Source of the DNA: Granulosicoccus sp047634635
GTDB taxonomy: Bacteria > Pseudomonadota > Gammaproteobacteria > Granulosicoccales > Granulosicoccaceae
Length of the DNA stretch: 30,677 nt
Direction: 5' to 3'
Assembly: GCA_047634635.1 (NCBI GenBank)
Contig: JBLIIE010000050.1
Coordinates: 1-30,677 of the forward strand
Every line of letters starts with the position of its first letter. The stretch's first letter is position 1. The notes beneath the pieces were generated by a model, which saw only the letters and a program-made list of their open reading frames with translations, did not search any database and was not told the origin of the DNA. The translations under genes were made by a program, and so were the position numbers. Shown in pieces: positions 16,737-24,449 of this stretch.

Positions 16737-17732
16737 CTATTGCAATTCACCAAGCCGCTCACCTTGATCGATGTTGTCTTTGGTAATAGCGATCGGTGTT
16801 AGCAGCACAAGCTTTTCAGGCACTGTACCATCTCGTAAGTAGTTCACAATGGCTTGCATCGCTGTGCGGCTCTGTCCCCCTGGGAACTGTTCGATGGTAG
16901 CTGTTAGTCCACCGTCACGCACGCTTCCTAATGCTTCAGGCAACGCATCAAAACCGATGATAACGATCTCGAGATTCTGTTCCTGGGCCACCTGTAAGGC
17001 ACCGAGTGCCATGTCATCGTTAGCGGCAACAATCACATCGGGTGGAGTAGCGAGACCAGCAAGAATGGCTTCTGTTACAGAGGCACCTTCTTCTCTCGCG
17101 AAATTCGCTGTCTGTTCAGCCACAAAGGTGTATTTGTCAGCCATGGTGTCCAGTACATCATGCACACCACGGTTGCGATCTATTGCTGGGCTGGAACCCG
17201 GTTGCCCCTGTAGGTTTACCACTGTTGCACCATCAGGAAACAATTTTACGATCAGGTTCGCTTGAGCCTGACCGCCGAGAACGTTGTCTGCCCCCACATG
17301 TGAAAGAATGCCATCCACTCCTTGAACTGCCCGATCAATCGTGATTATCGGGATCTTTGCATCAACTGCTTGTTGCAAAGCTGGCGCCATGGCAACCGCA
17401 TCAATCGGTGAGATAACAATGCCGTCAACACCCTTAATGATAGCCGACTCTACATCACCGGTTTGCTTTGGAGTCTGGTTCTGACCGTCAGATTCCATCA
17501 GGGTGATACCACCCAATACTTCCGCTTCGGCAGTAAGCTCTTTTTGCATGTGCACGAAGAACGGGAAGCCAAGGCTGGGAACAGATGTAAAGATCTGCAA
17601 GTCTTGTGCGAGTGAATTACCTGAAACAGCTAGCGCAGTTGCGAGCAAACTCGCTTTCAACGCCCCTTTGATTGACGGGCGATTGTGGATAGTTTGCGTG
17701 GATTGGCAAACATTGTTTTTTTGATAGTACAT
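16737..17732 (-). CDS. Sugar ABC transporter periplasmic binding protein (Peripla_BP_4)
   Basis: A 331-residue periplasmic binding protein starting MYYQKNNVCQSTQ. The start at 17732 is favoured by GGAGGG 7 nt upstream; an ATG 15 nt earlier would place that site inside the gene. A somewhat long signal peptide ends near NSLAQ (about residue 43). Family features are VDGIVISPIDAVAMAPALQQ, IPIITIDRAVQG, ANDDMALGALQVAQ and IIGFDALPEAL, typical of ribose/fructose/galactose binders; the Asp and Arg in TIDRAV commonly contact the sugar. It is the middle gene of the operon. Specificity cannot be fixed from sequence alone. Confidence 0.92.
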   Translation of the reverse strand: MYYQKNNVCQSTQTIHNRPSIKGALKASLLATALAVSGNSLAQDLQIFTSVPSLGFPFFVHMQKELTAEAEVLGGITLMESDGQNQTPKQTGDVESAIIKGVDGIVISPIDAVAMAPALQQAVDAKIPIITIDRAVQGVDGILSHVGADNVLGGQAQANLIVKLFPDGATVVNLQGQPGSSPAIDRNRGVHDVLDTMADKYTFVAEQTANFAREEGASVTEAILAGLATPPDVIVAANDDMALGALQVAQEQNLEIVIIGFDALPEALGSVRDGGLTATIEQFPGGQSRTAMQAIVNYLRDGTVPEKLVLLTPIAITKDNIDQGERLGELQ

Positions 17733-17871
17733 GGTTAAACCCTCCATTTACGCAGCTCATTAGCTGCAGTTGTTCCGCCTGACGATGCGATGTACTGTTC
17801 CACACAGATATGCGAGACCAAGCCCGTGGTTCGGGCCCGTCGCCTAAATAGCGTTGAGCGGTAACTACTTG

Positions 17872-18612
17872 TCATGCAGATGCTATTGCCCCTGTAATGA
17901 GGCCAGTCACCTCTTCAGGTGAGCTGTCTTGAATAGGTTTGTCGGCTACTTTTTCGCCGCGTCTGAGAACCACCACGCGATCACAGACGCCGAATACGTC
18001 CGGCATACGATGGCTGATCAGGATGACCGTGTGATGCGATTCCTTGAGGCGTCTGATCATGTTGAGTACTTCGGCCACCTGCCGTACACTGATTGCGGCG
18101 GTGGGTTCATCCATAAGCACAATTTTTGGATCCGACAAGCGGGTGCGTGCGATGGCGACTGCTTGGCGTTGTCCGCCGGACATCTGCCGTACCAAATCGC
18201 GGGGTCGTGTTTCCGAGCGAAGTTCCAAAAACAGCTCGGCTGCCCGACGATTCATGGTGGAGAAATCTAGTACGCGGAAAGGCCCCACATTGCGTTTGAT
18301 TTCACGGCCCAGAAATACATTGGCCGCAGCCGTTAAATTATCGCAGAGTGCAAGATCCTGATAGACGATCTCAATGCCGTGCTTTCGAGCATCAATGGGC
18401 TGCTGGAAACGGACTGGTTTGCCGTTGAGATGCATGCTGCCAGAGGTGGGTAGAAAATTACCAGCGATGATCTTTGCAAGTGTGGATTTGCCAGCGCCAT
18501 TGTCGCCCATCAAGCCGATCACTTCGCCAGGCTCGACCGAAAAACTAATACCCGACAGAGCCGTGATGGCACCAAATGTCTTGGTTACATTATTGAATGC
18601 TAGCAACGACAA
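17872..18612 (-). CDS. Sugar ABC transporter ATP-binding protein, single domain, FrcA-like
   Basis: A 246-residue ATPase with a single ABC domain: Walker A GDNGAGKST, signature MSGGQRQAVAIAR, Walker B IVLMDEPTAAIS and H-loop ILISHRM. Single-domain ATPases of this size serve FrcBCA-like sugar importers, in contrast to the double-domain protein at 1289. The open frame extends upstream to 18744, but conserved similarity begins at LSLLAFNNVTKTFGAIT. The TTG at 18610-18612 is the best start, with an AGAGAGA stretch upstream. A non-ATG start and weak ribosome binding site suggest modest expression. A 139-bp gap separates it from the binding-protein gene. Confidence 0.88.
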   Translation of the reverse strand: MSLLAFNNVTKTFGAITALSGISFSVEPGEVIGLMGDNGAGKSTLAKIIAGNFLPTSGSMHLNGKPVRFQQPIDARKHGIEIVYQDLALCDNLTAAANVFLGREIKRNVGPFRVLDFSTMNRRAAELFLELRSETRPRDLVRQMSGGQRQAVAIARTRLSDPKIVLMDEPTAAISVRQVAEVLNMIRRLKESHHTVILISHRMPDVFGVCDRVVVLRRGEKVADKPIQDSSPEEVTGLITGAIASA

Positions 18613-18910
18613 TACATATTCTCTCTGAGCGCCTGTCCTATTGAAGCACAGCAGTAGTGCATTTGTAAATATATTGCATAGTCCAATATGAAGTGAGTTG
18701 AAGCAGACCCTCGATTCCAACATTAAATGGGTCTGAACTAACAAAAATTGTTCATAATTTGGCGATGCAAGCGATTATTGCCATCGATGAACTGACTACG
18801 TTAACTGATCTATAAAAATAATCTTCAGACTACAAGGTTTCAACCTATTTCAGTCTCATTTGTTAAACGGAAAATACTTCTATGCTTACCTGTTTAAATG
18901 TTCGCTAAGG
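18613..18910. other. AT-rich non-coding stretch upstream of the ABC operon
   Basis: About 300 bp with no gene that I can support. It must contain the promoter of the minus-strand ABC operon, but I cannot point to a convincing -35/-10 pair. A near-palindrome GCGATGCAAGCGATTATTGC lies around 18762-18781. Confidence 0.4.
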
Positions 18911-19150
18911 TTAATACTCCGTGGACTTAATAACCACGTGCAACAGGTGACCGTTTACTGCAGTACGAAGCCGTTTGTAATGACAGCCGATTTTCTCAGG
19001 CAGTGGATAGTCCAGGCTCGCAACGCTAAGTGTTCGCCAGATTACAGAAGAGCGAAGCGCACACGTTGCAGTATTATTTTTCAGAGGAATTCGATGGTCA
19101 TTGAGAAAGGTCCAACGCATTGGTTCGCGCTTGATAAGATGCAGGCATTG
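18911..19150 (-). pseudogene. IS66-like transposase (TnpC) C-terminal remnant
   Basis: The minus strand reads LIKREPMRWTFLNDHRIPLK then NNTATCALRSSVIWRTLS. This resembles the IS66 DDE transposase element FLxDxRIPLxNNxAExALRxxV, with the usual AER changed to ATC. Downstream similarity fades and the frame closes at a TAA near 18911. Upstream of about 19150 the frame is broken, and 19151-19473 holds only scattered open pieces. A dead fragment; the assignment rests on one motif. Confidence 0.45.
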
Positions 19151-19473
19151 ACGCTAGGTTCGCCCATCGATTCGTAGTCAAGCACCACGCTCCAGTGCCT
19201 GGTGAAAACAGATGCACAATTGATTCATACATCGTTAGAAAACCGACTCATTGATAAACTGGTTTTGCCATCGATGCCGAGTTCGAATAACCGCGTGGGC
19301 GAGCAACTTTAGTCGTTGCCCCATTGACGACGCGTTTTCCAATATCGATAAATTTTCGAATCAAATGTGGCCAACATAGTTAGCGCCAAGATTCCAGTTC
19401 GTGGTTTTAGCCCACATAATCATCGGTGACCAGATAACCGGTGAATTCTCTGAACAGAGTGTCCACTGCCTCT
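19151..19473. other. No supported gene
   Basis: This stretch probably continues the decayed transposon sequence, but no frame can be followed and I see no regulatory or RNA element in it. Confidence 0.4.
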
Positions 19474-20340
19474 TTACCCTGCGAAACCTGTGTCAGAAAA
19501 TAGTTCACGTAAATTGTCTCTCATTACGGCGGGGTCGGCGTCAACACCTGTCCAATACTTTATGCCAAGAACACCCTGGTTAACTAGCATCCCCAGCCCA
19601 TCAAGTACTCGACAACCTTTGCGTTCTGCATCCATAATAAATTGGGTTCGTGGAGGATTGGGAATGACGTCCGCAACAACATGATGAGGCTGCAGCGTGT
19701 CCAGATCGACAGCTAACTGTGCATCGATATTCGGATATAAACCGATTGAGGTCGAATTAACAACGATGTCTGTTTCTGGCGGTATGCTGTAATCACCCTC
19801 CCAGGCCTTGAAGTCGGAATTCGTTGTGGTTTTAGACTTGAGCAATTGAACAAGAATCTCCCCACGCTCTTTACCACGATTAACGATAGTGATCTGTTTA
19901 ACACCACATAAAGCAAGCTCGACCGCAATTGCTCGGGCTGCGCCACCAGCGCCAAAAATCAGCACTGATTTATTCTTAGGATCGATCACCTCATGCAACG
20001 AACTGACGAACCCTTTGCCATCAGTGTTTTCGCCAACCAGTTCCTCACCACGTCTTACAACCGTATTGACGGCGCCCATAATCTGTGCCGATTCGCCCAG
20101 TCTGTCTAAATGCTCAATAACGGCCACCTTGTGGGGCAGCGAACAATTAAAGCCAGCCCAACCCATCGCTTTGGCACCACGAACCGCATCACCGAGATTT
20201 TCAGGCGTTACCTCGCAATTTAAGTATCGCCAATTTAGCCCATGATGTTGGTAGGCGGCTTCAACCATTGCAACGGTGGGGTTCTCTGCCGCGGGCATCG
20301 CAAAACAGCCAGTCAAACTGCTTAGGAAATTCATGCTCAT
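19474..20340 (-). CDS. Shikimate dehydrogenase-like NAD(P)-dependent oxidoreductase
   Basis: A 288-residue protein of the AroE family, with GGGAG 9 nt before the ATG. The N-terminal substrate domain has the catalytic Lys71 (NCSLPHK) and Asp107 (GENTDGKGF), and GAVNTVV between them. A Rossmann motif (FGAGGAARAIAVEL) and an adenosine-side loop (NRGKERG) follow. The usual shikimate carboxylate-binding motif SxSP near the N-terminus is replaced by FAMPAAENPT, so the substrate is probably not plain shikimate. Such divergent AroE-like proteins often sit in catabolic rather than biosynthetic loci. It stands alone, next to transposon debris. I leave the gene symbol empty for this reason. Confidence 0.82.
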   Translation of the reverse strand: MSMNFLSSLTGCFAMPAAENPTVAMVEAAYQHHGLNWRYLNCEVTPENLGDAVRGAKAMGWAGFNCSLPHKVAVIEHLDRLGESAQIMGAVNTVVRRGEELVGENTDGKGFVSSLHEVIDPKNKSVLIFGAGGAARAIAVELALCGVKQITIVNRGKERGEILVQLLKSKTTTNSDFKAWEGDYSIPPETDIVVNSTSIGLYPNIDAQLAVDLDTLQPHHVVADVIPNPPRTQFIMDAERKGCRVLDGLGMLVNQGVLGIKYWTGVDADPAVMRDNLRELFSDTGFAG

Positions 20341-20482
20341 TTGTTTTTACTCCCAGAGATATCGTGTTACCCATTGCGTAGATCAAAACCGCGCAGTAGC
20401 CATCATCCACAACTCTACTGCCGCCTGAGCTCAACGGCAAGCCTTGATACACTCCGATACAGGGAGCGATAACGGTTTTGTT

Positions 20483-20665
20483 GCAATCAATCAGCTCAAC
20501 AAGCAACACCAGACTCTTTACACAGAGCATGTTTCGCTGACGCAGGAACTAGACGACATGACCCGGCAACGTGCGGCATTGAGCCTCGAATGCGATACCT
20601 TACAGGATAAAATGGAAGCAACTATTCAGGCAGAAAAAGCTGCTACTACTGCTCTATTACACGCT
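20483..20665 (+). pseudogene. Fragment of a KfrA/TnpT-like coiled-coil gene
   Basis: Translation gives AINQLNKQHQTLYTEHVSLT then QELDDMTRQRAALSLECDTL and QDKMEATIQAEKA. This matches, position by position, the coiled-coil part MNQLIAQHQTLNAEHVARTQ ... QEKMEATIKTEKA of the protein at 8284-9369. Similarity stops on both sides and there is no DNA-binding domain. The fragment is on the opposite strand to its full-length relative and close to Tn3 tnpA debris. Confidence 0.75.
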
Positions 20666-20740
20666 AAATTGGAACATTCAATTGCCCACAAATATTCGTG
20701 CAATATTAGCGATTTACTAAATCATATTTATTGTTTTTAG

Positions 20741-21362
20741 TTATGGCCGGATATATTCAGTGTTCTTGTGCAGGAACTTGGACGCCAAGTTCACAATATT
20801 TCCAAAATCAACTATGAAAAATTTGCTCTAGAAGAACGCGAAGTTATCCCTAGAGAATATGGTCTTCGACTTACAAACAATGTAGATGCGCAGGCAAATG
20901 AGAAACTGGTGCAGTTTCTGTACAAAGGCAATACTATCGCCGAGTCCGTCATTGGTACGCCTGAAAGCATCGCTACGTTCGATCTAAAAAGCGCCAAAAA
21001 GTTTCATGCAGCAACACACCGACCAGAGAATGCTGTTTTGTTTGATGAGCAGCACGTTGAGTTTATAATCCATACAAAACCCGATACTCGTGTCAGTTTT
21101 CAACGACTACAACAAGCGTTTGAGCAAGCACTTAGAAAGTGCTTTTACAGGTATACCTAAAAGTACATTTGACAAGGTAGAAAAACAATTTGACACCTAT
21201 TGGCTAGACTGGAACGACGACAACAAGACTGCGATTTGGATGACAAATTATGTTTAAAATTGTGTCTCACAGTTGCGTTAACTACTGTCTAAGAAGCAGC
21301 TGCGTCGCATGGCTAAGCGCTTGAATAAGAATGATTTAAACAGTTTTCTTAAAGCATTTTAG
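20741..21362 (+). pseudogene. M16-family (insulinase-like) peptidase, broken fragment
   Basis: The open frame after TAG 20738 reads FSVLVQELGRQVHNISKINY, EEREVIPREYGLRLTNNVDA, YKGNTIAESVIGTPESIATF and KKFHAATHRPENAVL. This layout (E..E...R..N......L, then IGTPESI, then YRPENA-type) is that of M16 peptidases after their HxxEH site. The zinc-binding N-terminal part is absent. A frameshift near 21138 leads into SAFTGIPKSTFDKVEKQFDT, followed by in-frame TAA stops and a last piece QLRRMAKRLNKNDLNSFLKA ending at TAG 21360-21362. It is a decayed relic. Assignment is from motif layout, not from a search. Confidence 0.55.
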
Positions 21363-21371
21363 AAACCAAGC

Positions 21372-21925
21372 TGCCAGTGACTTCAACCATTGTATATACC
21401 GGATGTATGTTGCAATGGTCTTGGAAGTTGGTTTTGTGGGTTCTTTCTTAAGCTCGTGCCAGTGAGTAAATCCGTCGTCTGATTTGAGCACTTACAGACT
21501 GTCAAGCTTCTCTCGTGCAGCCGGCGTAAGATCTGAGGCTATGTTGGTAAATAAATGGTCTAGTGCAGAAGCGCGAGCCTTATGTGCGAGACGCTCAAGT
21601 GTTGAGAAAGTGGGGAGTTCGAAACTTTCCTTGATAAGAATTTCGAGCATCGCGTTAATGACATCAACCGTGCTTTCTTTCACGGTGGCAATATCGTAGG
21701 CGAAGTTTAACAACCATTCCCCATCACGAATGATATCGAAAGACTTACAACGCAGTACTCACGTATTGAGTGTTTAATTCGATAGGACGAGCGTTGAGTT
21801 ATTTTGAGGGGCCCGGTGGGCTCCTTCAAGTCAATCGATAGTGCAACAGTTGAGATGACTTTCTGCGGGATGTCCGAAGGGCGAAGGAAGTAGCCCACGT
21901 CTGATATCTCGATCGACTGAGCGCG
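21372..21925 (-). pseudogene. Tn3-family transposase TnpA, N-terminal (DUF4158) fragment
   Basis: Minus-strand reading begins ISDVGYFLRPSDIP and continues SYRIKHSIREYC. It shifts frame near 21745, resumes KSFDIIRDGEWLLNFAYD, then FELPTFSTLERLAHKARASA and TPAAREKLDSL. An in-frame TAA at 21492 interrupts it, after which VLKSDDGFTHWHELKKEPTK and YIRYIQWLKSLAAW follow. The GYF...DIP, IREY and ELPTFSTLERL elements are typical of the DUF4158 domain of Tn3 transposases. The catalytic DDE part is missing. Its end abuts the tetR gene at 21936. Confidence 0.75.
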
Positions 21926-21935
21926 GTAGATCTGG

Positions 21936-22571
21936 TTATCGACATAAGGGTCTTAATGCACTTTCAGTACTCGCGCGCAGCATGGTTTTTGCCATCTCGA
22001 TGACCTGACGCCCCTGCGTCTTGTCCAATTCGACGGCTATGGCCACTGATGTGGCTACCACCTTGATATGAAAATGCAACACGAGCTTAACTTTTCGATG
22101 AGAATGAGGCTTGAACAAGTGCTTAGTGCGATTAAAGATAAGATCAAGGTTTTTCTGGGTATCAGCATCATCAATAGCCTTGAACTCTTTGTTCGATGCC
22201 ATGCCCATCCAGACATCGCGCACCACTGGATCTTCGCGGTGCATCGTGTAATACACATCAAGAAGAGAAATTCCGATGTTTGACAGCTCATCAAGATCGG
22301 CAGGAGGTGTCGACAACACCTCGGCAACGCCCTGATGGTTTATATCCAGGTAATGTTGCGCCAGTCCCGCCACGATGGCGTGCTTATTCGGAAAATACTG
22401 ATAAATCGAGCTGATCGTGATCCCGGCTGTACTGGCGATACCGGTCATTTTTAGCCCGGCATAGCCATGTTCAAGAATGAGTGCTTTAGCACTATCCAGA
22501 ATTTGCTCAACCCGGCGTTGACTGCGGGCTTGTTGGGGTGCCCGAATATGCTCAGTTTCAACCACACTCAT
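21936..22571 (-). CDS. TetR-family transcriptional repressor (full length)
   Basis: A 211-residue regulator. The N-terminal helix-turn-helix covers about residues 15-62, with RRVEQILDSAKALILEHGYA and GITISSIYQYFPNKHAIV typical of TetR. The rest is an all-helical ligand and dimerisation domain. It is paralogous to the truncated TetR encoded just upstream. Its promoter region carries a perfect -35 (TTGACA), a 17-bp spacer and a -10 (AATACT) that overlaps a CTGAA-N5-TTCAG palindrome. The same palindrome flanks the efflux promoter, so the protein probably represses both itself and the RND pump. The inducing ligand is unknown. Confidence 0.9.
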   Translation of the reverse strand: MSVVETEHIRAPQQARSQRRVEQILDSAKALILEHGYAGLKMTGIASTAGITISSIYQYFPNKHAIVAGLAQHYLDINHQGVAEVLSTPPADLDELSNIGISLLDVYYTMHREDPVVRDVWMGMASNKEFKAIDDADTQKNLDLIFNRTKHLFKPHSHRKVKLVLHFHIKVVATSVAIAVELDKTQGRQVIEMAKTMLRASTESALRPLCR

Positions 22572-22980
22572 ATCTCATTGACAAATCTGAATAAGTTTCA
22601 GTATTGTATTTGGACCGTCTGTTGTCAACCGGCGTGTTGCATAAGTTGGGGAGCTGATGCATAAGCTTGGTCAATAGTGTGCGCTGTATGCTCGACACTA
22701 CAAACATCGGCACTGCCAACATCGCCTGCGTGTGAGCGAGATGCAGATCCAGATAGCGCTGAGCAAGCGAGGTGACGATCGCTTCCTTGTTGGGAAAATA
22801 CTGGTAGATCGAACTGGTGGAGATTTGCGCGTTGCGGGCAATATCAGTCATTGTCAACGCAGCACAACCGCTGTTCAGAATGTGTGCTTTTGCACCATCG
22901 AGAATCTGCTGCACTCTCTGCTCGCTTCTTACTTGCTGTGGCTTGTGAACAGGATCAAGCCTTGATGATGGCGTCCTCAT
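22558..22980 (-). CDS. Truncated TetR-family paralogue
   Basis: A 140-residue protein, much shorter than the usual 190-220. The DNA-binding half is intact (QILDGAKAHILNSGCAALTM, ISTSSIYQYFPNKEAIVTSL) and close to the second TetR. After about residue 95 similarity ends, and the tail is translated from the promoter and operator of the downstream tetR, which it overlaps by 14 nt. This indicates a deletion that removed its ligand-binding domain. It has no ribosome binding site of its own; the ATG overlaps the stop of a 44-codon leader frame, so its translation would be coupled. It may be a pseudogene, or a DNA-binding remnant that competes for the operators. Confidence 0.75.
   Translation of the reverse strand: MRTPSSRLDPVHKPQQVRSEQRVQQILDGAKAHILNSGCAALTMTDIARNAQISTSSIYQYFPNKEAIVTSLAQRYLDLHLAHTQAMLAVPMFVVSSIQRTLLTKLMHQLPNLCNTPVDNRRSKYNTETYSDLSMRYECG
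22587..22628 (-). promoter_or_regulatory. Promoter and TetR operator O3 of the full-length tetR gene
   Basis: On the minus strand TTGACA (22623-22628), a 17-bp spacer and AATACT (22600-22605) form a good sigma-70 promoter. The palindrome CTGAAACTTATTCAG (22587-22601) begins within the -10 box. Repressor bound there would block RNA polymerase, and it lies 16 bp before the tetR start. Confidence 0.7.
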
Positions 22981-23111
22981 TGATGAAAAAATCTGTGTGC
23001 AGACGCAGTTGAGTCAACATCATCTGTACTTGGCAACACCTTTATGACTACCGAGCTGTCCAGCATTGCTGTGCACTTTGCGATGACGATGCAAGGGATT
23101 GGAAGGCGCAT
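22977..23111 (-). CDS. 44-residue leader ORF coupled to the truncated tetR
   Basis: The frame starts MRLPIPCIVIAKCTAMLDSS and ends SAHRFFHQ. AGAGAGG lies 7 nt before the ATG, a strong ribosome binding site. Its TGA overlaps the ATG of the truncated tetR gene (ATGA), which lacks its own site. The ORF begins 17 nt downstream of operator O1, so it is the first translated unit of the regulator transcript. No similarity is recognised. Function as a small protein or purely as a translational leader is open. Confidence 0.5.
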   Translation of the reverse strand: MRLPIPCIVIAKCTAMLDSSVVIKVLPSTDDVDSTASAHRFFHQ

Positions 23112-23128
23112 GTTGATTCCTCTCTAAT

Positions 23129-23195
23129 CTGAAACAATTTCAGGTTTAACTTGACGGGTCGAGTTTGTCAACGTATAAAGCTGAAAAAGGTTCAG
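23129..23195. promoter_or_regulatory. Divergent efflux/regulator promoter region with TetR operators O1 and O2
   Basis: On the plus strand TTGACG (23151-23156), a 17-bp spacer and TATAAA (23174-23179) form the efflux promoter. O2, CTGAAAAAGGTTCAG (23181-23195), follows the -10 box by one base. O1, CTGAAACAATTTCAG (23129-23143), has perfect 6-bp arms and lies upstream. For the minus strand, TTGACA (23166-23171) with a 16-bp spacer to TTAAAC puts O1 directly after a weaker -10. The centres of O1 and O2 are 52 bp apart. Confidence 0.7.
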
Positions 23196-23214
23196 ATATG
23201 GAGTGATACCGATA

Positions 23215-24429
23215 ATGACCGAAAAGTATCCAGATCGATCGTCAAGTGACCTATGCACATCGTCGTTCCACTGCCATGAGAAGCGCACAGCAGACTACAC
23301 GGTGACAGCTCTTGATACGCTTGCTAATTCCCGACAAACGCACAAGAGAATTGGCACAAACGCGCGTAGTAACAACCGCTTGCGATGTCGCCAACGAAGC
23401 GTCCAGATTGTGTTCGGCGTGGTGATGGCACTTGCACTGCCAGTGGTCTTGGCTGCCAGTGAAGCAAAGCCTGTGAAGATCCTGAAACTTGGTGATGAAA
23501 ATGCTGAGGTCACTCGAAGCTTCTTCGGTCGGGTTACCGCAAAGCAATCAGTGGACCTGGCCTTTCAGGTGGCAGGGCAAGTAGTTGAGTATCCAGCTGT
23601 AGAGGGTGAATTGATCGAGCAAGGTAGTTTGATTGCGCGCCTTGATCAGGAGCCTTTTCAACTGGGGCTGGATCGGGCCATGGCCTCGAAACGGCAGGCT
23701 GATCGAACACTAGCGCGCCTTGAGCAATTGCAGGGGATGAGTGCAAGCCGTGCCTCGGTAGAGGATGCACGAACCGCCGCCGAGATCGCCTCTGTTGCTG
23801 TGAGGGATGCTGAGTATGCATTGTCACGTACCACCTTACGTGCACCGTTTGCAGCACTCGTGGCGAGTCGGTCCCTAGCGAACTTTTCAACCATCGATGC
23901 AGGCTCACCCATCGTGCGATTGCATGACATGTCGGAGTTGCAGATCGAGATAGATGTACCGGAGGTTTTATTCCAACGGATTGGCAACGATCCGAATCTA
24001 ACGCTGGTAGCGCGCTTTCCAGCTAGCGACACCTTGTACCCGATCGAGTTCCGGGAAGTGAATGCAGAAGCCTCGCGAATCGGGCAGACCTTCAAGGTGA
24101 CGTTGGGAATGCCCCCGCCTGCGGATCTACTGCTATTTCCAGGTGCGTCGGTCACTGTAATCGCCACGTTGTTGGATGCCCCATCCGGATTGCACGTTCC
24201 ATCAACCGCGCTCTACAAGGAACTAGATGGGTCGGTAGCATTGCTGCGCTTCGACAATGAGGGATATGGGTCCGAGGGCTCCATCACCAAAATACCGGTC
24301 CAGATCAGGATCAGCGAAAACGGAGAAGTACAGGTGCTCTCAGGCATCGCACCAGGCAGCGAGATCGTTGTCTCGGGTGTCGATACGCTGAGCGATGGTC
24401 AGAGCGTTAGCCGCTTCGGCGAATTCTAA
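23215..24429 (+). CDS. RND efflux membrane fusion protein (periplasmic adaptor)
   Basis: A 404-residue HlyD/AcrA-type adaptor linking an RND pump to an outer-membrane channel. A hydrophobic segment (VQIVFGVVMALALPVVLAAS) comes about 65 residues after the start, an unusually long polar N-terminus. The true start may be further downstream. The lipoyl-like and hairpin parts follow (VDLAFQVAGQVVEYPAVEGE; LGLDRAMASKRQADRTLARL; YALSRTTLRAPFAALVASRS), then the beta-barrel domain. No lipobox Cys is seen. I chose ATG 23215 with GGAG 11 nt upstream; GTG 23203 is an alternative. It is first in the efflux operon, 20 bp before the pump gene, under the TetR operator O2. Confidence 0.88.
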   Translation: MTEKYPDRSSSDLCTSSFHCHEKRTADYTVTALDTLANSRQTHKRIGTNARSNNRLRCRQRSVQIVFGVVMALALPVVLAASEAKPVKILKLGDENAEVTRSFFGRVTAKQSVDLAFQVAGQVVEYPAVEGELIEQGSLIARLDQEPFQLGLDRAMASKRQADRTLARLEQLQGMSASRASVEDARTAAEIASVAVRDAEYALSRTTLRAPFAALVASRSLANFSTIDAGSPIVRLHDMSELQIEIDVPEVLFQRIGNDPNLTLVARFPASDTLYPIEFREVNAEASRIGQTFKVTLGMPPPADLLLFPGASVTVIATLLDAPSGLHVPSTALYKELDGSVALLRFDNEGYGSEGSITKIPVQIRISENGEVQVLSGIAPGSEIVVSGVDTLSDGQSVSRFGEF

Positions 24430-24449
24430 ACAACGGGTGGAGACTGATC

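Noticed and set aside
18860..19177. 105-codon plus-strand ORF in the gap after the second ABC operon
   Set aside because: The opposite strand carries IS66 transposase similarity over the same bases, so this is its shadow.
20261..20530. 89-codon minus-strand ORF upstream of and overlapping the AroE-like gene
   Set aside because: It overlaps the start of a well-supported gene in another frame and also the tnpT fragment; no recognisable family and no ribosome binding site.
23198..23203. ATG or GTG at 23198-23203 as start of the membrane fusion protein
   Set aside because: ATG 23198 is out of frame. GTG 23203 overlaps the only ribosome binding sequence, so ATG 23215 was preferred, though the long N-terminus leaves some doubt.
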